Positions 8,743-16,363 of a stretch of 22,227 bases of DNA are shown here, in pieces; within the stretch, counting starts at the first letter, position 1, and every line of letters begins with the position of its first letter. The stretch is from a virus. The stretch spans positions 1 to 22,227 of IMG/VR virus record IMGVR_UViG_3300031687_000115. One strand, written 5' to 3'. The notes under the pieces are model-generated. The model was given only the letters and a program-made list of their open reading frames with translations, was not told the DNA's origin and searched no databases. Position numbers and translations under genes: made by a program.

Positions 8743-10797
8743 TTATTTAATTTTTTTAAATTCTACATCTAGTATACTGTAATCAACCCATTTAGTACCT
8801 TTCCAATTCATTACTGCACCTGCTACATTTTCAACTTCATCAGCCATAACACCTTGCCATTTCCCTGGGTATTCATCAGCAAATTTACCTTCTTTAAACT
8901 CAAACGTGTATATGTTAACACCTTTTTTAGATTTACCTATTAACTCAATGTTTTTCTTTAATGATCTTTGAGATGGTCCACCAAAACCTCCACCACCAGA
9001 ACATTGGTTAACTGCTATAACACCACCACCACCGCCTTGTGTTCTAAACTTATGCGTTGGACTAAAACCTGAAGCATTTGTTGCTCCGTACCAAGCATCA
9101 CTTAATGCTGATGAACCACCAGAGTTTGTATATACAAAACTATTTACTTGGGGTATACCACTACTAACGTTAGTTCCGTAATAAGTGTTACCCATAAATT
9201 GATTACACACAAAGCTAAAGTTAGATGCTCCTGATGCTACAAAACTAGTAAGAGATGCTGCTGTAGAAAAAGTAGTTATATATGCTGTTTGATAAGTTGT
9301 TGTAAATGCAGTTGCATAAGTTGTACTGTATGACGTCGTTGTGTTATAAGACGTACTAGTTGACTTACTCGTGCTTTTACTTGTTGTTCTACTAGTTCCA
9401 AACGTCGTAGTTGTGTTATATCTAGTTGTTGTATTAAACACAGTAGTGGTTGTATAAGCAGTAGTTGTGCTTCTTGTTTCAGTTGTACTTCTAGTTGTGT
9501 TTGTATTAAAAGTAGTTGTTGTACTTCTGCTAGTTGCAAAAGTAGTAGTGGTTGCTCTTGTTGTGCTAGTGTTTCTTGATTCTATAGTATTTTTACTAGT
9601 ATTAAAAGTTGTTGTTGTATTAAAAGTAGTTAACGTACTAGTATTGTAAGTTGTTGTAGTAGTTGTACTAGTATTATAAGACGTTGTAGTATTATATACA
9701 GTTGTCGTAGATGTGTTAAAAGTGGTAGTAGTATTAAAAGTTGTTGTTGTACTTCTAGTTTCTATCGTTGACGTACTAGTATTATAACGTGTTGTAGTAT
9801 TATATGTAGTTGTTGTATTAAAAGTTGTCGTAGTGTTTTTACTTGTAGACGTGGATCTACTCTCAGCCGTCGTAGTAGATGTATTGAAAGTCGTTGTTGT
9901 AGTGTAAGCTGTTGTTGTAGACCTACTTTCAGCTGTACTTTTACTAGTTGCAAAAGTTGTCGTGTATACAGTAGTAGTGTTAAAGGTTGTAGTTGTAGCT
10001 GTGTTGAAAACAGTACTTGTATTTTTACTAGTGCTAACTACAGTGCTAGTTGCTCTAGACGTGCTTATAGTGGTTGTTCTATTAGTTGTAGTACTAGTAT
10101 TGAATATAGTAGCTGTTTGCTTTATAGTATTACCTAGAAACGTATTGTATGTAGTTGTATAAACAGTTGTAGTATCTTTAGATGTACTATGAGTTGTAAC
10201 AGTAGATGTGTTGAAAGTAGTAGTCGTGTTAAATGTTGTAGTCGTACTAGTGTTAAAAGCAGTGCTAGTTGTTTTATTAGTAATCGTAGACGTGTTGTAC
10301 GCAGTGCTAGTTGTTTTAGTTGTATTGAATACAGTAGTAGTACTAGTGTTGAATACAGTTGTAGTACTAGTGTTATACGTGGTAGTTGTACTAGTATTAA
10401 ATGCCGTTATAGTTATAGTTGATGTTACCTTACTTGTGTCGTAGGTCGTAGTGTATACTGTCGTCGTGTCTTTTGTAGTATTAAAAGCTGTAGTGCGCAA
10501 CGTGTTAAATGTAGTTGTTGTTGCAGTCGACGTATTATATGTAGTTGTTGTATTTTTATTTGTTATTCTTGAAGTAGAAACTACAGTTGTTGTAGCTGTA
10601 TTGTAAACAGTATTAGTAGTAGTACTAGTGTTAAACGCTGTTGATGTTGATTTATTAGTGACAGTACTAGTATTAAACACCGTTGTAGTACTAGTATTAA
10701 ATGTGGTAGTCGTGTTTTTTGACGTTCCCGTATTTTTACTGGTTGTTCTTTGCGTTGTTTTGCTCCAGAAAACTATCTTACTCCATAGAAAATTCAT
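8743..10797 (-). CDS. Thr-rich dyad-repeat fibre protein B with C-terminal peptidase S74-like chaperone
   Basis: A 684-aa protein in three parts. After a short N-terminus (MNFLWSKIVFWSK), residues ~13-515 are the same strict two-residue repeat as protein A (FNTSTTTVFNTSTTTV and so on). Residues ~520-608 are a Gly/Ser/Asn-rich non-repetitive domain with GGGGG and SGGGGFGG runs. Residues 609-684 resemble the S74 intramolecular chaperone of phage tailspikes and fibres: SQRSLKKNIELI, IYTFEF, WQGVMADEV, VDYSILDV. In that family a Ser/Lys pair self-cleaves after helping trimerise; S609 and K614 have the right spacing, but the usual Asp after Ser is Gln. The chaperone is the strongest evidence that this is a trimeric tail fibre. 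Confidence 0.9.
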   Translation of the reverse strand: MNFLWSKIVFWSKTTQRTTSKNTGTSKNTTTTFNTSTTTVFNTSTVTNKSTSTAFNTSTTTNTVYNTATTTVVSTSRITNKNTTTTYNTSTATTTTFNTLRTTAFNTTKDTTTVYTTTYDTSKVTSTITITAFNTSTTTTYNTSTTTVFNTSTTTVFNTTKTTSTAYNTSTITNKTTSTAFNTSTTTTFNTTTTFNTSTVTTHSTSKDTTTVYTTTYNTFLGNTIKQTATIFNTSTTTNRTTTISTSRATSTVVSTSKNTSTVFNTATTTTFNTTTVYTTTFATSKSTAESRSTTTAYTTTTTFNTSTTTAESRSTSTSKNTTTTFNTTTTYNTTTRYNTSTSTIETRSTTTTFNTTTTFNTSTTTVYNTTTSYNTSTTTTTTYNTSTLTTFNTTTTFNTSKNTIESRNTSTTRATTTTFATSRSTTTTFNTNTTRSTTETRSTTTAYTTTTVFNTTTRYNTTTTFGTSRTTSKSTSKSTSTSYNTTTSYSTTYATAFTTTYQTAYITTFSTAASLTSFVASGASNFSFVCNQFMGNTYYGTNVSSGIPQVNSFVYTNSGGSSALSDAWYGATNASGFSPTHKFRTQGGGGGVIAVNQCSGGGGFGGPSQRSLKKNIELIGKSKKGVNIYTFEFKEGKFADEYPGKWQGVMADEVENVAGAVMNWKGTKWVDYSILDVEFKKIK
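9264..10761 (-). repeat. Degenerate hexanucleotide-periodic repeat encoding Thr-X dyads
   Basis: About 500 codons with the same six-base period and the same length as the repeat in 6683-8185. Aromatic residues (F/Y) recur at even spacings only (4, 6, 8, 10, 14, 18 residues), always on the Thr face. One short interruption near FLGNTIKQTA breaks the pattern, roughly in the first half of the shaft. Confidence 0.85.
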
Positions 10798-10809
10798 ATA
10801 AGAACAGTG

Positions 10810-11472
10810 TTATTGTGGATAACTTGAGAAATTACCTACATAGTTAATTAATACTTTTGTGTTTGAAATTACAAAATAAGTGATAACAGCTATTTTATTC
10901 GCTGTTACATTAAATGTTATAGCGCTTCCACCAGGTGTATAACCTGTGTTTGGTAAAGCAGGACTAGCCCATGTTAAATTTCCAACTTCATTTGGATTAT
11001 TTATTATGATAGTACCTTGTTGACCAATGCTATTAGTCATATTCGCAAAAGTAAAGCTATGATCAACAGATGATGAATTAGCTGCAGCACATATGTAATG
11101 ATTAGTTTCATGTGCGAAATCTATAGCAAAAACTCCGCTACTGTGATTTATTGTTTTTGGATTCGATTTTTGATGACTAAAACCTCCAGATATATTAAGA
11201 CCTGCAGCCCCAACGCTCATTTGTTTTATCCCTGCACCACCACTAGTATTGTGATCCCAAAATTCAAATCGTTGATTATTGTTACCACCAAAGTGGACAC
11301 TCATAAAACCGTTACTTCCGGTGTTTATAAAAGGTCCATATGTTATGTCTGATGCAAATTTTATGTCTCCGCCAAGAACCTCTAGATCTCCGCCAAATTC
11401 ACCGTGTCTTCCGACGGTTAAATCAGATGTAGACCCTTTTATGTCTAAGCCATTATAAATATCTATTGCCAT
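10810..11472 (-). CDS. Tail fibre / appendage protein
   Basis: A 220-aa protein. The N-terminus (MAIDIYNGLDIKGSTSDL) resembles that of the 508-aa fibre upstream (MAIPILNHLDFFKAGE) and may be a shared docking peptide. The middle is Gly/Asn-rich (FGGNNNQRFEFWDHNTSGG), and the C-terminal ~90 residues alternate beta strands (GTIIINNP, GGSAITFNVTANKIAVITYF, KVLINYVGNFS) like the beta-sandwich ends of marine phage fibres. It lies downstream of a stable hairpin and 12 bp before the dyad-repeat fibre B, so it is probably part of the same adhesion apparatus. No enzymatic motif was seen. Confidence 0.75.
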   Translation of the reverse strand: MAIDIYNGLDIKGSTSDLTVGRHGEFGGDLEVLGGDIKFASDITYGPFINTGSNGFMSVHFGGNNNQRFEFWDHNTSGGAGIKQMSVGAAGLNISGGFSHQKSNPKTINHSSGVFAIDFAHETNHYICAAANSSSVDHSFTFANMTNSIGQQGTIIINNPNEVGNLTWASPALPNTGYTPGGSAITFNVTANKIAVITYFVISNTKVLINYVGNFSSYPQ

Positions 11473-11496
11473 ATTGTTTAATTAAATTAAATACAA

Positions 11497-11516
11497 ACGG
11501 CACCCGAAGGTACCGT
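11497..11516 (-). terminator. UUCG-tetraloop hairpin, likely attenuator or intrinsic terminator
   Basis: On the minus-strand transcript, ACGGUACC and GGUGCCGU form an 8-bp stem (one G-U pair) closed by a C(UUCG)G tetraloop, an exceptionally stable fold, followed by UUUGUAUUUAAUUU. It lies between the 508-aa fibre gene and the 220-aa fibre gene. The T-run is imperfect, so it could be a terminator, a partial attenuator, or an RNA-stabilising/processing hairpin. Confidence 0.65.
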
Positions 11517-11536
11517 TAATATTAATCATGTTGAAA

Positions 11537-13063
11537 TTATGTTGTGTAAACTGGTGTTTTAACTGTAGAACCTTTTATTGAAGTAATCATAACCTCAAGA
11601 TCGTTTGCAGGAGCAACAGCAAAAACAATTTTAATCTCAGCAGTAGAAGCAGTACCATCTTTGTCTGTTCTATTTATTTCAGCAAAACACTGTTGCTTTG
11701 TAACTGAATCAAATAACTGAACTATAACATCTTCAGTTCCTAAACCATGAGGAATAACAGCAAATAAATTACTTACAAAGTTAGATTCGTCATGATCTAT
11801 AGTAGCATGTACTGATTTAGCAGCTAATGTATCAGGTGTTACTGCTCTAGCAGCATCTGTACCTACTAATGTTTCGGCAGCAGTTGCTAATTCAATAATA
11901 CCTTTTACCGTAGCGCTTGAATCTGGCTCATCACCAGTGTTACTACCGCTAAGAGTTGTAATACCGTCTAGAAGATTTAATTCCGTAGGTGTTGAAGATA
12001 TTGTTGTTGTACTAGGATCAGCAGCGAATAAAGCTACGTGACCAGTTACGTTTGGTAGTGTGTATGTTTTATCAGAAGTTGCGACAGCAGATTTTAAAAT
12101 TGCATCGTGACCGTCAGCAGCAGCACCTTCAAATTGAATACCATTTGACGTACTTACTGTTACAACGTTATTTGTAGTTGTGGTACCAGTTACTGTTAAA
12201 GAACCTGGTATTGTTGTTACCGTGTCACCGTTACCTATTTGTAAAGCGTTAGAAGCTATTGCACCACCTAATGCAGCTTTTACATTTACAGCATCTGTTA
12301 CATCTGCACCATCTTCTACACTAAGTATTGCTAATGCTTCAGCTTTTGATAAAGCTTTTGGAACACCAGCATTATCAGCAGTTCTACCTATAAAAGTATC
12401 TGTAGCTATATTAGCTAGCTTAGCCATTGTTATATTAGCATCAGTAATTTTAGCAGTTGTTACTGCGCTTGCAGCTAATTTTCCAGTTGTAACGTTTAAG
12501 TCAGCTATTTTAGCTGTAGTAACGTTAACATCAACTATACTAGCTGTAACAACAGCATCTGAAGCTAAGTTATCAGCATCAACCGCGTCATCAGCAAGCA
12601 TTGAGTGAACAATATCACCAGCACCAATAACAAAGTCTAAGTTACCATTAGCATCATCGTACCCAACAGTAATACCTGTTTCAGTACCATCTAACATTCC
12701 ACCTACGAAATCTTCAACTTGTTCTTGTGTTAATTGAGTTCCTGTTGCAGCTATTGTAACTACACCACCAGCTTCTGCTATTGTAACACCAGTTCCTTTT
12801 TTGAAAACCAATGATTCTCCTAGTTCTAATGTGTTGTTTACAGATCCATCACCGTTGGTGTCGACTGCAACTGTTCTGGTACCACCGCCAGAAGCTAGTG
12901 ATAACCATGCTGATCCATTATAGACTTTTACTGTGCCTGAGTCATAAATTATTTGCCCCGTACCTGGTGAACTGACACTACTAGTTGCTGTGGTATGAAG
13001 CAGTACGTTTTGGATTTCACCTGCTTTGAAGAAATCCAAATGATTTAAAATTGGTATTGCCAT
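11537..13063 (-). CDS. Tail fibre protein with repeat shaft
   Basis: A 508-aa fibre. The N-terminal domain (1-65) has IIYDSGTVKVYNGSAWLSL, a common phage-fibre head motif, ending in a GGG hinge. Residues ~155-225 are a shaft of short repeats (ASIVDVNVTTAKIADLNVTT, AVTTAKITDANITMAKL), roughly 10 residues each and alternating beta/turn. Later come STPTELNLLDGI and the fibre phrase VKGIIELATAAETLVGTDAA, then RAVTPDTLA. The last ~90 residues (FAVIPHGLGTEDVIVQLFDS) form a beta domain resembling the end of the next upstream gene's product. Start ATG at 13063 is preceded by an A-rich leader and a triple 9-bp repeat. Receptor binding is the inferred role. Confidence 0.88.
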   Translation of the reverse strand: MAIPILNHLDFFKAGEIQNVLLHTTATSSVSSPGTGQIIYDSGTVKVYNGSAWLSLASGGGTRTVAVDTNGDGSVNNTLELGESLVFKKGTGVTIAEAGGVVTIAATGTQLTQEQVEDFVGGMLDGTETGITVGYDDANGNLDFVIGAGDIVHSMLADDAVDADNLASDAVVTASIVDVNVTTAKIADLNVTTGKLAASAVTTAKITDANITMAKLANIATDTFIGRTADNAGVPKALSKAEALAILSVEDGADVTDAVNVKAALGGAIASNALQIGNGDTVTTIPGSLTVTGTTTTNNVVTVSTSNGIQFEGAAADGHDAILKSAVATSDKTYTLPNVTGHVALFAADPSTTTISSTPTELNLLDGITTLSGSNTGDEPDSSATVKGIIELATAAETLVGTDAARAVTPDTLAAKSVHATIDHDESNFVSNLFAVIPHGLGTEDVIVQLFDSVTKQQCFAEINRTDKDGTASTAEIKIVFAVAPANDLEVMITSIKGSTVKTPVYTT

Positions 13064-13073
13064 TTTTTTTTTA

Positions 13074-13100
13074 GTTTAAGTTGTTTAAGTTGTTTAAGTT
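13074..13100 (-). repeat. Three perfect tandem 9-bp repeats (GTTTAAGTT)
   Basis: GTTTAAGTT occurs three times head to tail in the 39-bp gap between the short fibre-like gene and the 508-aa fibre gene; on the transcribed strand it reads AACTTAAAC. It is just upstream of the 508-aa fibre start, so it could affect translation or transcription of that gene. Confidence 0.8.
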
Positions 13101-13102
13101 AT

Positions 13103-13453
13103 TTATTTTTTTAAGTATGCATATCCGCTTTCACTTCCTAAGAACTCTATCTTTAATTGATCCTTAGTTATATAAGTAACGATACCCATTGACTGAACGT
13201 TATCGTATGTTTTACCACCAGACATTTTAACATTAACATGAGGTAGATAGTGCTCTAAATCTAAGTTATGTGTTATTGTCCACGTGGCTGAAGCCGTATT
13301 TTGATGATGTTTATGCGCGCTAGTACCAGTGACTAGAAACTCAGCTAAAGCTGATAAAGGAAAATTTCTTGTTGCTCCAGTCGAGTCACTACCTAGTAAT
13401 TTATCATTGTTAGATAAAGTAGCATCATTTATTATGTTCTGAATTCTTGGCAT
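13103..13453 (-). CDS. Short fibre-tip-like protein
   Basis: A 116-aa protein starting MPRIQNIINDATLSNNDKLLGSD. The frame extends 48 bases upstream to 13501, but that lies inside the holin gene, and the ATG at 13453, one base past the holin stop, is the better start. The N-terminal phrase 'NDKLLGSDSTGATRNFPLSAL' is common in phage fibre and neck-fibre proteins. The second half (ATWTITHNLDLEHYLPHV, then GIVTYITKDQLKIEFLGSE) matches the layout of the C-terminal beta domain of the 508-aa fibre (IPHGLGTEDVIVQLFDS). It is probably a small adhesin or fibre accessory. Confidence 0.75.
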   Translation of the reverse strand: MPRIQNIINDATLSNNDKLLGSDSTGATRNFPLSALAEFLVTGTSAHKHHQNTASATWTITHNLDLEHYLPHVNVKMSGGKTYDNVQSMGIVTYITKDQLKIEFLGSESGYAYLKK

Positions 13454-13454
13454 A

Positions 13455-13853
13455 TTATTTCTTTTTAATCTTTTCGATACTACGTCCACCAAAATAAGCA
13501 CCTATAACAGTGATTAATATTAATTGAAGAAGATCTGTCCATTTTTGTTCGACATTAAAACCTATTGATCCACTGTCAATAAATACCATTAACACTGTGG
13601 ATACAATTAAAAATACAAGTACCATAGGCCTAACCGATCTTGTCAACCAGTTTCCATGTTGCAGATCTGACTGCCATCTTTCAGTGACATTTTTTTGCAT
13701 TTCAGCTTCTGCTTTAATCATTATCTCTGTCATCTCTTTTTCAAAAGCTGCTTTTTCTTCTTTAGTCTGTATAAACTTATCAGCAACGCCAGCTATCTTT
13801 TGTAGTATAGAACCACCAGCATTACCAAATAACTTGGCTAACAACTTACTCAT
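13455..13853 (-). CDS. 3TM-type phage holin
   Basis: A 132-aa membrane protein. The N-terminal half is an amphipathic/charged helix region (KFIQTKEEKAAFEKEMTEIM). The signature ERWQSDLQHGNWLTRSVRPM (58-77) is followed by a hydrophobic segment (VLVFLIVSTVLMVFID, 78-93), then a second (LLQLILITVIGAYFGG, ~108-123), ending in a Lys-rich tail. This layout, with 'RSVRP' before the first helix and 'GAYFGGRSIEK' at the end, matches the 3TM holin family (GTA_holin_3TM type). Holins form the inner-membrane lesion that starts lysis. No endolysin was recognised nearby; it may lie outside the window. Confidence 0.85.
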   Translation of the reverse strand: MSKLLAKLFGNAGGSILQKIAGVADKFIQTKEEKAAFEKEMTEIMIKAEAEMQKNVTERWQSDLQHGNWLTRSVRPMVLVFLIVSTVLMVFIDSGSIGFNVEQKWTDLLQLILITVIGAYFGGRSIEKIKKK

Positions 13854-15641
13854 CTATTTTTTATAATGTTTTTGAAATCCACTAAAACCTTTTTGCTTAA
13901 ATCCAGCTGATGATTTTAATTGATCTTCTAATCCTTTTATTGTTACCTTACCACTTGTTACAGCGTCTATAGCGCTTCCACCGCCTAATTTCTTAGCTTG
14001 CTCATATTGCGAGCTATTCATAACTCTAGGCATAGTTACTTGTGATTGAGATCCAGAAGGCATGTTACCAGCTTTTCTCATCTGCTTATTCTTTCTTACT
14101 TCTTGTCTGCTTAATCCAGCAGCTTTGTCTTTTTGTTTAGCTATTCTAATATCACGTCTTGAAGTTTGTTTTCTACCTTCTAACTTACCTAGCTTATTAA
14201 GAGCTTTACCTTGCTTATTACTAACGGTAGGCTTTCTTTCTGGTTGTGATATTTTATCTAAGTTTACAGGAGCTTTTACTTTAACATCACCTGATACTGG
14301 TTTGACACCAGAAGGTTTGATAGTACTCACTGGTCCTGGGTCCTTAGGAGCATTCTTATAATCCCATTTACCTGTACTGGCAAATACGTCATTTTGTCTT
14401 TTAGCTTCCTTTATATAGTTAGATTTATTCATATGACCATACGTCTTTCTATTTCTATCTTTATAAGCTTGATCGTATGATTTACCTGTTTTAGTAGGTT
14501 TAACTTCTGGTTTAACTTCTGGTTTATCTGAATCACTAGATCCAAGTATTGCTTTACCACCAAGATAACTACCAACTAAAGCAGTTAATCCTAAAGCACC
14601 TTTTTTAAATAAACCAGCTTTACCTTTATTAGGCATAGCATTAAGACCTTTATTTACTTTGTTTAATAATTTAGTTCCACCACTATTAGCAGCTTTAGGA
14701 CCTTTATAAGGAACTACATCAGAACTAACTTTAGAGAAACTACCAGTTTTACTTACGTCACCAAGTTTTTTACCTGAAGGATCTAACAACTCAGTTTGTT
14801 TCTTGTGTGACTTAGGATTTTGTTGATAACCACTATAACCTTGTTGAGTATAACCAGTTTTTACCTTTTGAACGTTAGATGACTGTAACTCCTCTTTTTC
14901 TACACGTTCTCTATTTGCTTTGTTATTAATATTACCACCAGAGGTTTTTAACGTAGTACCAATGCTTCTACTCATATCACCCATAGCATTTTCAAGATTA
15001 CTACCAGTTATATTTCCTTCAGCATCTCTTGTAACATTACCACCTGATCCAGATGTGTATCTATTATCATTATAATATTTTAAATCATTTTTTTGTTGAT
15101 CTGATAAAGTTCCTTTTCTTGCTTGTTTATTTAAACCTCTTCTAGCTTTATTGTTTTCTCTTTTAATATTTCTTTGAAGAGATCTATTTCTTCTAACCTG
15201 GTTCATTGTTTCAGATCTACCTTGAATATCTTGATATTCATTTTCAAGTTCAATAGGTACGGTGTTACCGTAATTTTTTGGTTTTGCAGCATTAGCAGCG
15301 TTTTGAGTATCTGCTTCATCTTGAGTAACAACACCTTCTCTTACGCCAGCCGCTTGTTGTTGTCCTAATCTTTCTGCTTTTCTTTCTGCAGACTCATTAG
15401 CTAGGTATTTTGTCCAATTTTCATCGGTCATTTTTGCACCTGGCATTTGACCGGTTACTGTACCTTCACTAGCTTCAATTAAGGGTGGAGCTTCTGCTCC
15501 TAATTGAGATTTATCCTCAAGGTTGTAACTTAACTGATTAGTATCGCTAACCACTATTTCCGGTGACTTCTTTTTTAAATCCTCCGCAACTGTGCTTTGT
15601 TTAAAAGCTGCTTTTACTCTTTCTGTTATTGGTGTTGCCAT
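13854..15641 (-). CDS. Long basic low-complexity protein with one hydrophobic segment (candidate ejection/cargo protein)
   Basis: A 595-aa protein, strongly Lys/Gln/Asn/Gly-rich and probably largely disordered. One hydrophobic segment (LTALVGSYLGGKAILG, ~352-367) follows a basic stretch. An internal phrase (QQGYSGYQQNPKSHKK, ~266-281) is echoed at the C-terminus (KQKGFSGFQKHYKK). A PEVKPEVKPTK segment follows the hydrophobic stretch. No enzyme motif is seen. Size, charge and a single membrane-like stretch in a virion operon suit a DNA-associated cargo or ejection protein, but this is inference. The start abuts the upstream stop (1-nt gap) and the stop abuts the holin ATG with no spacer. Confidence 0.7.
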   Translation of the reverse strand: MATPITERVKAAFKQSTVAEDLKKKSPEIVVSDTNQLSYNLEDKSQLGAEAPPLIEASEGTVTGQMPGAKMTDENWTKYLANESAERKAERLGQQQAAGVREGVVTQDEADTQNAANAAKPKNYGNTVPIELENEYQDIQGRSETMNQVRRNRSLQRNIKRENNKARRGLNKQARKGTLSDQQKNDLKYYNDNRYTSGSGGNVTRDAEGNITGSNLENAMGDMSRSIGTTLKTSGGNINNKANRERVEKEELQSSNVQKVKTGYTQQGYSGYQQNPKSHKKQTELLDPSGKKLGDVSKTGSFSKVSSDVVPYKGPKAANSGGTKLLNKVNKGLNAMPNKGKAGLFKKGALGLTALVGSYLGGKAILGSSDSDKPEVKPEVKPTKTGKSYDQAYKDRNRKTYGHMNKSNYIKEAKRQNDVFASTGKWDYKNAPKDPGPVSTIKPSGVKPVSGDVKVKAPVNLDKISQPERKPTVSNKQGKALNKLGKLEGRKQTSRRDIRIAKQKDKAAGLSRQEVRKNKQMRKAGNMPSGSQSQVTMPRVMNSSQYEQAKKLGGGSAIDAVTSGKVTIKGLEDQLKSSAGFKQKGFSGFQKHYKK

Positions 15642-15642
15642 A

Positions 15643-15966
15643 TTATTTTATATTTTTTGCTATTTTAGCCTCTAGCTTGGTTATTTGTTCCTGTAGTGTT
15701 TGTTTTTTAGCTACGTCTGTTTCTTTATTTAATTGTTCTTGTAAACTTTTTAAAGCAACAGCATCTGTATTATCTCCTTCTTCAACTTCGTTGTTACCAA
15801 ATGTATACTGTTGAGGTTGAGTTTGAGCTTGAGATTCAGGATGTAGTTCTGCAGCTGAATCAGCTAAAGGAACTCCCCTACCCATATCTCTAGCACCTTG
15901 TATTAACATAGCTGATGCTTTATATGGTGAATTACTTTTTTGCCTTTGAAACCATGTCTTGTACAT
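15643..15966 (-). CDS. Hypothetical protein with C-terminal coiled coil
   Basis: A 107-aa protein. The N-terminus has KSNSPYKASAMLIQGARDMG; the middle is Gln-rich (SQAQTQPQQYTFGNN) and acidic (VEEGDN); the last ~40 residues (LKSLQEQLNKETDVAKKQTL...) are a clear coiled coil. The start at 15966 overlaps the upstream gene by 35 nt. No function is recognised. Its place beside the 595-aa and toxin-like-segment proteins suggests an internal virion or assembly component. Confidence 0.65.
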   Translation of the reverse strand: MYKTWFQRQKSNSPYKASAMLIQGARDMGRGVPLADSAAELHPESQAQTQPQQYTFGNNEVEEGDNTDAVALKSLQEQLNKETDVAKKQTLQEQITKLEAKIAKNIK

Positions 15967-16363
15967 TGTTTATATTTTTTGTGGCTTCCTCTTTAGCTTC
16001 TTTCTCCCATCTGTGTCCAGGATCTCCTTCGCTACCATTAAAATTAGCCTTGTTAGTTATTGGTACTATATTATCACCTTGTCTTTTAAATATATTAAAC
16101 TCAGAAGGTGTGTTTTCTATAATCAAATCATTAGTATATTGATTACCTCTTTTCATTTGTTTTAAATGACTTACTTCTTCCTCTAATGTTAAATTATTTT
16201 TTAATAACTCATCAGGAGCATCTTCTGAAACAAATATAGTATTATCTCTATTAGCTTCAGCTACAACGCCTGGATCTAGCTTTTTATTAAAAACAGGTAT
16301 GTTACCATCTATTATAGTTCTTATACCAAATAAATTGGCTTTGCTTTTCATTTGAAAACTCAT
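15932..16363 (-). CDS. Hypothetical protein with degenerate zincin-like motif
   Basis: A 143-aa protein. The phrase DNTIFVSEDAPDELLKNN leads to LEEEVSHLKQMKRG (60-73), laid out like the strand-helix and 'HExxHxxQ' of small zinc-peptidase-like domains, but the first His is replaced by Glu (EEEVSHLKQ), so catalysis is doubtful. The rest is polar, with a Lys/Glu-rich C-terminus (KEAKEEATKN). It is linked to the upstream gene by an ATGA overlap. Function unknown; an inactive peptidase-like structural protein is one reading, chance resemblance another. Confidence 0.65.
   Translation of the reverse strand: MSFQMKSKANLFGIRTIIDGNIPVFNKKLDPGVVAEANRDNTIFVSEDAPDELLKNNLTLEEEVSHLKQMKRGNQYTNDLIIENTPSEFNIFKRQGDNIVPITNKANFNGSEGDPGHRWEKEAKEEATKNINNVQDMVSKAKK

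Noticed and set aside
6804-10444. Several open frames in other phases of the two Thr-rich genes, both strands (Val/Leu-rich or Gln/Leu-rich)
   Set aside because: They are by-products of the six-base repeat, which rarely forms stops in other frames. They lack proper leaders and the S74-containing minus-strand frame is clearly the coding one.
6683-10761. N-glycosylation sequons (N-T-S/T) as a designed feature
   Set aside because: They follow automatically from the dyad composition, and general N-glycosylation of this type is not expected in these hosts.
6683-10761. Ice-binding (antifreeze) protein, because of T-x-T arrays
   Set aside because: T-x-T alone is not enough: the Thr face is often interrupted by aromatic and charged residues, and the S74-like domain points to a fibre.
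6614-10797. Diversity-generating retroelement targeting the fibre genes
   Set aside because: No reverse transcriptase or template repeat was seen in the window, and variation in the repeat is mainly synonymous.
13455-13501. Longer N-terminus for the short fibre-like gene
   Set aside because: The extension lies fully within the holin reading frame; the ATG at 13453 is one base past the holin stop and begins a conserved fibre-like N-terminus.
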